A DNA stretch of 48,303 nt from Mucidula mucida (taxonomy: Eukaryota; Basidiomycota; Agaricomycetes; Agaricales; Physalacriaceae): positions 1 to 48,303 of the forward strand of contig JADNYV010000269.1 in NCBI GenBank assembly GCA_015501055.1. The letters run 5' to 3'. The translations under genes and the position numbers were made by a program. The first letter of the stretch is position 1, and every line of letters begins with the position of its first letter. A model generated the notes under the pieces. The model did not search any database. It saw only the letters and a program-made list of their open reading frames with translations, and was not told the origin of the DNA. This document shows, piece by piece, positions 23,841 to 35,115 of the stretch.

Positions 23841-26800
23841 TTATTCTGCATTTACTCTCGGGCAACAAGATTTAAGGTAGTCATATGCATCGTATTCCGC
23901 TTCTACGTAGCTGTGTTGCTCAAGGTCTCTGTTCCATGTCTCAAGAAAATCCGTTAGGTCGTTGTCGATCTCGTAATTTCGCAGAGATTGCTGGGCGCTT
24001 GACAAGACTTCGAACCAGCGATGGACGACGACATAGCGTAGTGCTTCTCTGGAAGGGTCGTCGTTGAGACTGTACACAAGGGCGGCAATGAAGACTTTGC
24101 AAAGATCTTTAACCATTGTCTGCTGGTTGTCATCCTGCATACTAAGCCTCAGTTGGGACTGAATGAAGTTGAGAATGCCGGGAATCATGATAGCGGATTT
24201 CTCCTCTGGCCATGGCCTACACACTAAGGTGCATAAAATCTCATGAATGTGCTTCCTGCTTTCCAAGGAGACTTCTGGCTTCCGATAGAGTTCAGAAAGC
24301 AGGTGGAATATCCAGATAGGTCGGTGTATGCGCTTTTCCCTGCCTTCTTCCACGTGAACGGTATGAATGGCTCGGACAATATCATTTGTGTGGGTGCCCG
24401 GAAGATTGAGGAGTGGTGTTTCGGTGAAGCTCTCCGATGTACCAATGGAATACGTGAAAATGTACAAGGAGCGCGATGTCTGTGTCAGAAAGGACGTCGC
24501 TTGATCTGAATGGGGAATCACGACAAACAATCTTGCAACACTGTCAACAAGTTGGAGATATCCATGTCCTGGGCCCAGCATAAGCTGTGTCTCAGGTTTT
24601 CGATTTACTCTCTGCTCTAAAGCTCTGTGCCTCTCCTCTGGCGTTCCAACATACATGATAAAGCATGCATACAACGGCAGAAACACTGGGAAATGGTGTG
24701 GCCCAAGCGTACATAACAGCCTCTGGAGTAGATCAAGAGTAGGCATCGCATCCCGCCTGAGAATGGCGGAATTGAAAGGATACAGTGCATGCGCGAGGGA
24801 GTCCAGAAGGAGGACGAGAACATCCTGATGCAGGTATGTGCTATTCGGTAACACAGACCTTAGATGCCACTCCAATATGTACTCTATCTCCCGGAGCGGA
24901 TGATTGGCACGACTGACGATTCCCATCTGAGAGGCGGCCTTGTCGGCAGTCTTATATAACGAGAAGTAGATAGCTTCCGTCGCCACCGCAACCGCAAGAC
25001 TTTCAATGGGCCACTGCCGTGCAGATACCTCTGAGAGCGAACGACACTCTGATCTCAATGCTTTCCAGGCAGCCATCAGCTCGGGATACAGCTTTTTTGG
25101 TACCTGAGGCAAGCCGCCTGTCATCAAAGAGAGTCGATACAAGGAATCGACATCGTCGAGAGACATACACTTCCACAAATGAAGATAGCTCATCATCAAG
25201 TCGAGGTTCTGGCCTAAGATGTTTCTCATCTGGATAGTGGGGATGATATCTTTCATCGAGTATAGATCCTCAGAGGGAATGTCCAAGGAAAGCTTGGAAT
25301 AGAGGAGTTCTGGAACCTTCGTGGAAAGAACCGAAGTCATCTTTCGGGGGACGTATTTGAGTGAGAAGATGGAGCGGAGGGCAGTGTCGATCGTGAGGGC
25401 GTTTTGGGAGGAGGAGAGCAGCCAAATGACAGCGTCCCATAAGAGAGCTCGTCGTTTTAGCTGGATGTACTCTTGTTCGCGACGTGCAAGGGTATTTTGC
25501 TGACGCGGTCTGGTCATGAAAACGGGAAGAGTCGTTGGCGGCGTAGGAGCTTTGGAAAGTACACTGCGGCCGTACGCAAACCTTGCGTGAACGTAGCCGC
25601 CACATCGCCTGGAACAATTGACGAGCAGGTGGTACACCTTCAAAAAGAGCACGAGTATGGTATTATGATATGGGCAGGTGGGGAAGAATAGAGGGAGGAT
25701 AGTCATTACGGTGTATATCAGAAGTAGAAGCCCGCTTGTAGCGGAAACGAGGCTCGCGGGTACCGTATGGTATTGAAAAAGCTTCAAACTCCATCCCCCG
25801 AGAAACAAGAAGATAGCGCCGATCATGGATAGCTGGAGAATGGGTATGATAGTCGGCACATTCCAAGTGTTGAGCGCACCGAAGCGTAACTGGCGGCGCT
25901 GCACATAATCAAAAGTACTCCCCGTGCGTAGTTCATGGTCGTATCCTGAAAGCCAGTGTCGTATACATAAAGAGAAGATGACAACGCCAATGCAGACGAG
26001 GAATGACATTGACCACATGAGAGAAATTAATACATCCATTAGGCCGGGGGGAGCCAATACGGGGGCCATGAGATAGGATGCGATCTGCTCTGGGGAAAGC
26101 GGCGGCGAGTTGGAGTTTGTTGTGGAGGAGAAATAAAGGCCTGCACGAGGACGGCCGCGACGGTCTTCCCTGGGTCTGGATTATGGTGGTCGACGAGGAA
26201 ACCGCCTAAGAGACCTGCGAAGAGAGCGGTCTGAATGAAATCGGTCAGCATCGATCCATACTTTGAGTGATGTCGACATACGGTGACGGTCTGATTGTCG
26301 AGACCTTCCCTCCAACCACGAAATAGCTCCCGATCCGATGTGGTAGCCTCGTGGGTGAAGCATTCCCAAACAGTTGCTTTCGGGTCTACACCAAGGCGAA
26401 CGCCGCGAGGACGCATGGTACGAAAGTCCGTAGATGAAGCATGGGATGAGATGGAAGCGGCACGAGTAGGAGGGAGGGATTCTGTTACAAGTGATGAAAT
26501 CGGCGAAGTCGACGATGAACGAAAAGTAACGAACGCGTTGGTCTCGGACCAAGGTCAGGAGTATGGCCGCGTGAGGCTGGAGCAGATTCAGTTGTGATAT
26601 TTTCTCCTGGTGTACCAGTTGGCTGCGAGGCGGATGGATCGTGTACATGGCCGTCGCCACCAACTGGTATTCTGGGACCACCAAGTGTGAATGAAGAGGA
26701 CAACGCGTCTGCTTCCGGAGAGACGATGTCCTGTACTGGTAGAGGAGAAATGTGCTCCGATTCCGCGAACAGCGCGCCCGTTTCGTAGCCACCATGGCTG

Positions 26801-26874
26801 AGGGATTCAGCGGTGGGCAGAATCCCGAGTATGGGGTCGTATCCGGGATCGGCGGTGTGATTGAAATAATCCAT
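23841..26874 (-). CDS. DUF6535 multi-span membrane protein with a frame break
   Basis: The minus-strand protein is close to 988 residues. Exon 1 (26550-26874) encodes a disordered N-terminus. A 68-nt intron leads to the DUF6535 start (VWECFTHEATTSDRELFRGW), then hydrophobic segments TALFAGLLGGFLVDH, SLMWSMSFLVCIGVVIFSLC, IGAIFLFLGGWSLKLF and LLLIYTVMTILPLFFPTCPY, and a long helical C-terminal half. DUF6535 proteins are abundant in Agaricomycetes; function unknown. The frame changes at about 26140 between KTVAAVLVQ and LYFSSTTNSNSPPLS. Either one G is missing, or a 62-nt GT-AG intron removes a stretch that looks conserved; I favour the missing base. The frame is also open upstream to a Met at 27120, so the start is uncertain. 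Confidence 0.68.
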
Positions 26875-27120
26875 TGGTTCGATTTGATTTGGAGGAGAGC
26901 TGTATTGGCGAGGGACGTGTAGTAGGATGTCACTGCCGGGAAAGAGGGATCGATGCACGTTGAAGCAGCATTTCAAGGGCCCTGCCACAGGGATCAGAAA
27001 CCTATTTCGGAAATCGAACCTGCATGTTCTTGTCCTCGTTCCGTCATCACGGCAGTCTTGTTCTTGTTCGTCGTCGCGTCCTGAGGGAAAACTCCGGAGG
27101 AGTTTCTCGCTAGACATCAA

Positions 27121-28228
27121 CAGAGTATGCTAGAATGGTCTGGTTCGTGTTTAGACCACGTACAACATCTATGTATTGGCGGAAAAAACATGAATTGTAG
27201 CAGCACAAAGCCGGATTCCTTTTTTACTGGTACAGATGTCGGCGGAAGAACGGACTATGATCAGTTTGATCTTCGCTCCATTGTGAGTCCCGTGGTCGCG
27301 CCTATTGTCCAAGCTAAATTGCAGGCAGACGTGCGGTGTAGCACGAATCTACGTTTGCCAGCCCATTGTCTCGTCGACGCATCGGGTGACTTGCAGCACA
27401 TAGGGGTTGGAAGGATTTGGTCACGCCACTTGCTCTTGACCATGATCATCACGGGCATACCAGAAGCAGCAGCCCAACGAAATCCGACAAGAATACTGAT
27501 GTCCTACAAAACAAATTACTGGCTGCATGATAGCCAATCTAGAGTTGCAGTCGAATGCTGCCCAAATTATTTCAGGTCACTTTTCAGCAAGAATGCCCAG
27601 TTGGTCATTGTCTATTGCGAGAAAATTTGTGGCATCGCTCTAGCTGGTATGCTTCACCTCTGCCGCTTCGGCCAATCCAGAGACTGAGTGAAAAACAAAG
27701 CGAGTTACCGCCGCGCGCCGGCGGGTGTTTCCTACATCATATCATTTCGCGCGTTCAGTCGCGTATGATGGACAAGATTGACGGTAGAGTTCCCATGGCA
27801 AATGCCTCAAACGACCAAGTTTATCCTACATTGATCAGAGGTTCCTGCTACTTGGGTACGTCCATCGACTACGAATTTTTCTATTGACCAGATCATTCCA
27901 GGGAGCGCCTTCCCAGTTGGCTTTCAAGGCGTTTTCGGGCTGAGCACCGCCGTTGTTCGAAATTACTCACTACTCAGGGATTCACCGGATTTTATCTGTA
28001 AAACTAGGTGGACTGACATATTCGAAAAACGGGGCGCTCGCTTGATTGGCGACTTGAACACCACCTTGATCTCGATGAGCTCCGACTACAAGACTTCCAG
28101 ACGGTCGACCATCTTTACAATACTCGCGGTGCATGTGACCGATATCGGGAAGTCGGCGTTACAGCCTTGAACCGGTTGTTCCCCACAGCTATATATACTG
28201 TCTTCTCTTTGCTGCAGACAATCCACCG
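27121..28228. other. Intergenic region with an unassigned 186-codon frame
   Basis: The plus-strand frame 27127-27687 is open for 186 codons (internal Met at 27190) and contains VAPIVQAKLQADVR and HLLLTMIITGIPEAAA. A second frame 27555-27887 overlaps it. I recognise no family and cannot place introns, so I do not call a gene. From 27900 to 28228 I see only short frames ahead of the coiled-coil gene. Confidence 0.3.
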
Positions 28229-29692
28229 ATGGCGCCCACTTCACCTCCATTTCCCGGAAAGTTTTAGTAAACGCGCCATCCTATCGTCATATTCAGGCAT
28301 CACTTGCAGATCTACGTGATGCACCCCTTGTTTTCGCGTATCAAAGAAAACGCGTAAAGGCATTGGAGAGCGACCTCTCACAGGCTGCGGAGAGCGTGAA
28401 GAAATGCGCAGAGGCGACAAGAAGGAAAGGGAGGAACACGCACGGATACGGGACTCGACGGCCCGCAAGCTTGCTACAAGCTGACGAGGAGGAAGGAAAA
28501 GTACGAAGAGAAGGCCACTAAGGAGGAAAAGTACGTTTTTCGATCCATTTCATGACTGCTATCTTAATGTCTTCCTGTTAGAGAATATGTGAGCGCATTG
28601 AATCGCCAGATTATAGAGCGACGCCGCGAAGAAGAATTAGCACAAACTTTGAAGCAAGCCAAAACAGATGTATGTATCCGTTGTTGGTTTCTGAATGTGT
28701 TCACAATTAATAGGAACTTAGTTAGACATTGTTAACCGCAATATGTCGCAATACACCGCTCTCAAAAGCGAATTGTGGACCCTGTACGACAGAGTGTTTG
28801 ACGGGGAAGGCGGTCAGTATCTTCCCAGCTCACTGTGTTCATCTTAATTAATCATCAGCAGATAGAAGGGACACCGAATTGAAGCATCAAATCGACATCG
28901 CTGATGAGACATACCGGCTCCTTGCCAAACAAGCGTCAGATGATACCCAAATTGCCAGGTTACTGGAAGAAGCACAGAGCAAGATGAAGGAAACTCGAGA
29001 AAATATGAACAAAGCGGTCGAACTCACGAAGTGGGGTGAGTGTAACTTTCTCCTTCAAGTCATTGGCTTACATATATCGGTGATAGACATCAACAGCAAT
29101 TCTGCGTAAGCCATCCTGCCCGGTCATTGAAGCCTGCTCAAGCATCCCGCCAACTCAGAATGAGCGACCAGATCAAGCACAATCATCTCAAAGCTGCGCA
29201 TGCAGCTGGTGACAAGGCGAAATCTTTCGTACGAGATGCCCGGAAGGTATCGGCAGACGTGGGCGAAATAAGAGAGTTCACTATACCCACCGGGTAAGTC
29301 TATGGTTTCCCGACTCTATATCCATACCCTAATCTAGTCTTACAGGCATATGCGCATGGAAGTTTTCTATGTGAATCCGGTCTTTCAAGCCCCTTCTGAC
29401 GAGTCGGTGAGGGAAGCTGGTCAATCTGTCGAAGCTGTTTATAAGACCGTATGAAATGTTCTATTATTAACACTGACTGATTCTCAACAATTTTTTTTGG
29501 TAGATTGAAGCTGAATTCTTGTCGGCGACGCAACGTGCTGCACGTTCGCGTGCAGATCTTGACGAGGCTGCGAATGTCGTGAATGATTCTCGAAGGAATC
29601 TAGAGGTATACCGACAGGAGGTGTTCGACATGGTTTTGCTCGAATCACAAAACGACCCTCTCCCGCTGTATTCTAACATTAGGCAAATATGA
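28229..29692 (+). CDS. Coiled-coil protein of unknown function, tandem copy 1
   Basis: Eight exons: 28229-28530, 28582-28669, 28722-28812, 28862-29035, 29087-29105, 29159-29293, 29346-29448 and 29504-29692, about 367 residues. Conserved landmarks are RHIQASLADLRD, EKYEEKATKEE, SALNRQIIERRREEELAQTL, YTALKSELWTLYDRVFDGE, a second helical block (IARLLEEAQSKMKETREN) and a C-terminal helix (AARSRADLDEAANVV) ending near PLPLYS. I know this as an uncharacterised basidiomycete coiled-coil family. Compared with copy 2, exon 1 appears to lack one base at about 28259, 28423 and 28474; adding three gives the right phase into exon 2. A one-base loss would explain each break, so this is either a young pseudogene or sequence error. 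Confidence 0.65.
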
Positions 29693-29840
29693 TCCGATTT
29701 AGCGATAGCGTGTGGATGAGGCGGTGGTGTCCACCATTCGTGATGACAGGAAACTGCACGCATATCCATGTGATCACCCGCCGGGTCTCGGCGCGTATGG
29801 GTCGCATATAAGTACGCCGAGTTGATATCCAGGCGTTTTG

Positions 29841-31345
29841 ATGACTTTTCCTATTTCACCGCCATCAGCGACAGCCGGGCAGCGGTTATCGGAGAGGATC
29901 TTGGAAAATGCTTCTGCTTACACGCGCATCCAAGCGTCGTTGGCTGGACTACAACATGTACCGACGGTGCGAACGACGCAAACTCAAAAGTTGACGACAT
30001 TGGAGACGGAGTTATCGAGGACTATTGCGGATGTGAGACAGTTGGATGAGGCGACGCGGAAACAGAGAGAGGAGCATGCACAGATGCGCGATGCATCAGC
30101 GCGGAAACTGGCGTATAAGTTAGCTGGGAGGAAAGAGAAGTTTGAGGAGATTGCAAGTAAGGAAGAACGGTGCGTGAATTGCCGACACATGTGCAACTCA
30201 TCTGAGTTTAGGTGCTGGGTTATAGAGACTACGTGGATGCGTTACATCGACAGGTTGTGGCACGTCGTCGACAAGAACAATTGGAGATGGATATAGCTCA
30301 GGCGAAGGCAGAGGTATGTGGGATATATTTTGGTGTCATCGGGCTATAACGGTCAATCAGCTTAGTGAACTAACAGGAAAAATGAACATTTATAATGTGC
30401 TCAAGAACAACCTATGGAGTCTGTGCGAGAGCGTTTTCGAGGGTCAGAACGGTATGCGACTTCGTCTCGTCAAACAACGTTCTCGCTGATGCTGTTTGAT
30501 TGTAGATCCTCGAGATACAGAATTGAAGGAACAATTATTTCACGTCGAAGTCACGCAAGAGCTACTTACACGTCAAGATGCAAATGATCAGCTTGTAGTC
30601 ACCCTCCTACAACAGGCAGAAGACAAGATGAAAGTGTGCCACGCGAAGATCATGAAGGAAGTCTTCGAGCAGACACGAGGAGGTGAGTTGAGACCTCTGG
30701 AACATAACGAAGCAGCCGTCTAACGAATATTAGATGTCTACGGAAGCTCTGCGTACGTATCCCTTTCGGTTGACCGGAAACGCATTCTGAGAGCCATGAT
30801 TCTTACCAGGAAGAGTGACAAAGCCAAGCGCAATAATCTTAGAGAGGCTAGGGCGTTAGGGGATGAGGCGATAGCCCTCGTCCGCGCTGCCCAAAATGCG
30901 ACAGCGGAGGTGCAAGATATCGGCGAATTCATCGTGCCGCAAGTGTATGTCATAGATAACACGTTAGGCTTGAAGATTTATTCATATTCCGTTCAGGAGC
31001 GTCCGATTGGAAGCTTTCTTCCTCCAAACGGTTTTCGAAATACCGTTCAGGAGCGCAATGGAGGAATCGGGGGAGCAAGTCATTGTGGCGCACAAACGAG
31101 TAAGCCTGTTATCGCCGTTAGCTTGAGACGTCGACTTTGAATGTTCCACTTAGCTCAAAGACGAACTCACGGGCGCGATTCGGCGAGCAGAGCGTTCACG
31201 TGCGGATCTTGATGTGGCTACTGAGGTAGTGCAGGAGTGTCGCGCCAATGTAGAGGCTTATCGCAGAGGGTGTTTTGATTCAATCATATCACATGGGCTG
31301 GAGAGAACTTCAGACTCAGAGGCACTTCCTGTGTATGTTTCCTGA
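29841..31345 (+). CDS. Coiled-coil protein of unknown function, tandem copy 2
   Basis: Exons 29841-30169, 30226-30313, 30361-30451, 30506-30682, 30734-30752, 30810 to about 30942, an uncertain exon near 31000-31099, and 31154-31345. Exon 1 is intact (YTRIQASLAGLQ; ARKLAYKLAGRKEKFEE). Exons 2, 3 and 5 have exactly the lengths of copy 1 (88, 91 and 19 nt), and exon 4 differs by one codon. Later parts match: YNVLKNNLWSLCESVFEGQN, EVQDIGEFIVPQ and RAERSRADLDVATEVVQE, ending ALPVYVS. The junction of exons 6 and 7 is damaged: the expected donor after the CCG CA codon position is missing, and a 16-bp direct repeat (30986-31001 and 31040-31055) sits in exon 7, where only one frame resembles copy 1. 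Confidence 0.62.
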
Positions 31346-32061
31346 AATTGATCTCCTGGTTGATATCGGATATGGCTTGAACATTTCCGAGATACCTATA
31401 CTTTCCCCTCGGGCCTCATATGTGAGGAGTACGGCCGCCGGTGACACGTTCTACCCGGACACGTGGAGATTGAACTTTCGCGTTCAAGTCAATCGCAGTA
31501 TTGTCCCACGTGGAGCAATCATTGACACAGGTAGCCTCGAGGTTAACTGCTTCTTGCACACCTTCAGTAATTACGCCACGCTCCCGGAGCCACGGTACGA
31601 CTGCACTACGACTCGCCATGGATAAGGTGGTGAGCGCCGCTACATAGGTGGCGCAGGCCCCAGACCGTTATCACTATCGAAGCGCGATACAACCGGTATG
31701 CGTGGCTCAAAAGTTGAACGACTGCCAACTCGAAGGGTAGTACTATGATCGTGCGGCATAGCACTTTGAACCCTATCTTTTCCGCGGCCTTGCGCTATCT
31801 TCAATCGGCCACAAGACAGCAAGTAAAAACGGTTGTGATTGACCATTCTCGGAAATTATCCTTAATGCGGCTTCACACGGTAATCGTACGACCCAGTGAT
31901 AACCAGTCTGCTTTCCGTAACGCTTATTAGTGCCGCTGGGTAACCGACGCAAATATTTTTGAACGGTTGAAGTTTACTTAAATCGATGAGCAGTCCATGT
32001 CGTTAGTCTCCCTTAGGCAGACTCGATCAAAGCTGACACTTTGATCTAGAGTCTGCTTTCA
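31346..32061. other. Spacer, nothing recognised
   Basis: About 0.7 kb between the second coiled-coil gene and the TIR element. Short frames at 31416-31619 (minus) and 31745-31930 (plus) carry no recognisable motif. Confidence 0.4.
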
Positions 32062-32063
32062 TA

Positions 32064-32190
32064 CACCCCCAAACGCTGACCCAGCGGAATTCCGCTGGGT
32101 GATCGGATTGTGAATTTCCAGCGGGTTTTTTGCCGGGAGCACGCTGGAACGCCAGCTGGTTTCCCGTGAATTGGCAATCCCTGGAATCTC
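32064..32190 (+). repeat. Left terminal inverted repeat
   Basis: The outer ~40 bases match the inverted right end exactly, including the palindromic core CAGCGGAATTCCGCTGG. The inner part is imperfect; its boundary is approximate. Confidence 0.8.
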
Positions 32191-32558
32191 GTGGGCTCAA
32201 CGCTGGCAGAAGGCTGGAGGTTTCGGCACGAGCTCGGTAGCTCTTGCTTGCTGAGTCGACGGTTCAAGCCTGAGCGATAACATTGACGTTCCTCGCTGTT
32301 TATATACCTTGAAATATATTTGTAGGAAGATTTCTGAGTATGAATCTCTCTATTCTTGACTTTAAGAGATTTTCCAGTTGTCCAAACATCATCGGACTGT
32401 TTGGAGCTGAAATCCCTCCAAGTCCACGACTTGCATCGGAACCAAAGGTGTGGTGCCTGAATGCAAGCAATTGCAAACGAAGCGCACAAACAAACAGCCG
32501 TTGTCGCCGTCTCTTCCACTTCCACCTGCTTGCGACTGCGACGTCTGGCAATATTCTC

Positions 32559-33224
32559 ATGCATCCTGCTCGAATTTTGCAGCAGTCCAGGTATGGGCCA
32601 TACGGAAGGACAACGCCCACCCATGGTTCCCCAGCTCAGCCTAGTCCCCGTCCAGTGCAAATTTTTGGTTGTTCCGTCAGCAACCCCAATGTCTCGCAGT
32701 CTGCGCGGGAGCTCGACAGCAGCAGCCCACTGCCTTCACATCGCTTCGGCTCCCAGCTCCAAAACATGTCATCAAGTTTTTCATGGGGTCTACCCAGCCG
32801 TGGTCACGATGGAGGGACTGACAGCGGCTTCGGGTCAGAATACAGCTCTGAACAGTGCCCGCCAGATGATCAGCTGCAGTCCCAGCATCGTTCTGCAGTT
32901 GGCGGCGGCCCACCAGATATAGAATTCGAATACGGACCATCGTCGGACTTGACTGCCGTGATTTCGTCTCTAGGCCTTGACGCGGCTGCCACAGAGAAGG
33001 CATATTCATTTGCATTGGTGCATATATAGTGCTATCAAGGTCATCTCGCGCAGACCACACAGAATCATCCGGATCCACCACCCAATTCCGTCACTATTAG
33101 TGCCGCTACTATGTTCACTCCTACCGGGACACTTGACAAGGCTAACGAGGCCCCACAAGAGCGAGGCGATGTGCAGCGCATTCGTGAGGCTGTATCTGCA
33201 GGTAATTCAGAAGGACAATCTTGA
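32559..33224 (+). pseudogene. Open frame carried by the TIR element, broken by one TAG
   Basis: From the Met at 32559 the frame runs to a TGA at 33222-33224 with a single in-frame TAG at 33027-33029. The 5' part is Ser/Pro/Gln-rich with GTDSGFGSEYSSEQ and ISSLGLDAAATEKAYSF; after the TAG it continues with SVTISAATMFTPTGTLDKAN and RIREAVSAGN. No transposase motif and no known family is seen. It may be a captured host segment or an accessory element protein. A larger upstream frame is open from 32340. Confidence 0.4.
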
Positions 33225-33477
33225 TTTAGACTTTTTCAATCTTCTTGTTTCTGTCTCCGTTCGTACATAATCTACGTTATACGCACTTCTATGCTCAATA
33301 TATGTCTGTTAATCATTGGTTAATTGAGAAAGAAGTCGAACAAACAAGCACAGATAAGAATGATTTGAGATTTGGGCCTTGGCTTGCTTAGCAAGCACCG
33401 TATAACGTGAACTATCTCCAGCAACTCTCCCAGCTTCGTTGCCTGGCTGCGCCAGAGGAATCCAGCGTCGACCCCGC

Positions 33478-33603
33478 CGGTATCCAGTGTCGACCCCACC
33501 GGTATCCAGGGATTGCCAATTCACAGGAATCCGCTGGAATTGCCGCTGGGAATCCATCAGCCCATCACCCAGCGGAATTCCGCTGGGTCAGCGTTTGGGG
33601 GTG
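33478..33603 (-). repeat. Right terminal inverted repeat
   Basis: Inverted partner of 32064-32190. The inner part also contains a short direct duplication of the type CCGGTATCCAGTGTCGACCC. Confidence 0.78.
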
Positions 33604-33742
33604 TACGCCGCGTCCATATAGGAGCTCGGCAAAAGACTCTGGCTGTGCTTGCAATGACGCAATTGCATATCTCCATATATCCAAATTCACGTGACGCCCT
33701 AAGTGCGCTTTCGCACCGTTTACTTTTTAGTCTGCTTCCACT

Positions 33743-35115
33743 TTGTCGTTAATTTATGAGCTCGGGACAGCCCCGAACTCTTTGCCAATCAATCCTATAC
33801 CTCCGATCTTTAATCTCTCACCTATCAGACCTACTACATTCCCCGACTTCTCTCACACTAATCCGGCCTCTTTTTCTACACCACTACTATCCTTAAATGC
33901 ACCACTCTTTCCATCCACTCCAGCGACCATCACCTCTACAAATATCTTCTACAATAATACTCCTACTCCGGCATCACACCCACTTCGTAACACAACTTGG
34001 AGACGCCCATATCAGTGTTATGACATCGAGAACATACCTCCGACCAACCTTCCTCAGTCATCTCTCCTGAGCCCGACCAATATACCTCCCTCTCATCTGA
34101 GCTCAAGCAAACGCAAAGCTCCTCTGCCTCCATCTCGTTCTTTGGCAGAGAGCCCATCTCGAAGGAAACGCCGAAAGACATCTCTCAGTCTGACTGAGAA
34201 GGTGGCCAAAGTCAACAACCTCCTTTCTGAACTCGAACTCTCATGGATGGATCTGATACCTTGCTTCTCAACCCTTTGAGAGAAGGTGGCTCTTGTTAAC
34301 GGCCTACTTCTCAAGCTCGGTCTCAAGTGGGTTGATTTGATACCCCGCTTGCAACTTTTGATGGAGGAAAAGCTTGGAATGGTTCATGATTGCATTGGGG
34401 CAATCGGATTGACGTGGAATCACGTTGAGTACCAGATGTACACTGTTCCCTCTCCTGAGGAAAAGGCTGCATGGTCCCCATTGGATTGTTCTCGCTTCAA
34501 ATCGCGTTCCACAACCATCAGCACATTCCTCTGGGGAACCACAAACTTCTCTGTTGGACAGATTCTCGAGCGGTGGATATGCCATCCATATGGCCGCCCT
34601 GACTGAGATTCTCGCGAGATGTTTTCGCCGATGGAGGAGCGCCCATACATGGAAATCCGTCCTGTACGCCCTGCTCTAACATCATTTGCTGTCCAGATTG
34701 TGACGCGAGAGCTTGTTGTGCGATCTGAGAAGGCCGTACATCCAAGTGCTGGACTACATGTCCATATCCCGTTAAAGAAGCAGTCAACGAAGCAGCATGT
34801 CAACGTCATCGACTGGAAGAATCTGGGTTCGCAGACATTACGGAAAATCAGTGCTATTCATCAGCGGCAGCAGCCTCTCCTATGATACATCCTTTCAAGA
34901 GTTGCCTCTCACCAACCCTCAACAGGACGCGACATTACAGAAGACAGTTCGAAGCAGCGCCCCATTGCAATGGTAAGTCGTCTGATATCTATCACCTCCA
35001 TTAACTCATGCTATGGTTTCAGGTTGTTGATGATACTGTCTCAAAACTCGCCTTTTCGAGGTCAAGGATGGCTCGCCTGGGCCCGATCCAGCAGTCACGA
35101 TTGCACTGTCCAGGC
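33743..35115 (+). pseudogene. DUF6589-type protein, truncated relic
   Basis: The N-terminal part is Pro/Ser-rich and disordered with a basic patch (SPSRRKRRKTS). It continues through EKVALVNGLLLKLGLKW, TISTFLWGTTNFSVGQILE and the diagnostic YMEIRPVRPALTSFAVQIV, then HVNVIDWKNLGSQTLRKI. After an intron starting near 34975 it reads VVDDTVSKLAFSRSRMARLG. I recognise the N-terminal region of basidiomycete DUF6589 proteins, a multicopy family often near transposons. It is disrupted by stops at about 34277 and 34604 and ends abruptly near 35115, where the helicase fragment on the other strand begins, so at least the conserved C-terminal half is missing. Confidence 0.62.

Larger units (their letters stand above)
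32062..33605. mobile_element. Non-autonomous DNA transposon with TA flanks and long terminal inverted repeats
   Basis: The left end (32064 on: CACCCCCAAACGCTGACCCA) and the right end (to 33603) are exact inverted copies for about 40 bases, and imperfect for roughly 120 more; for example gtgaattggcaatccctgga on the left recurs inverted near 33510-33530. Each end is flanked by TA (32062-32063, 33604-33605), as expected for a 2-bp target duplication. The element is 1540 bp. It encodes no DDE transposase I can see, so it would need one in trans. The TA site suggests a Tc1/mariner-like system, but superfamily is not proven. It carries one internal frame (32559-33224). Confidence 0.8.

Noticed and set aside
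26310..26345. A 21-nt intron in the DUF6535 gene between gtatgt and caaag
   Set aside because: Too short, and the frame is open without it.
32046..32660. A 204-codon minus-strand frame
   Set aside because: It reads through the terminal inverted repeat of the TIR element and has no motif.
33018..33029. A 12-nt intron around the in-frame TAG
   Set aside because: Far below the minimum intron size for fungi.
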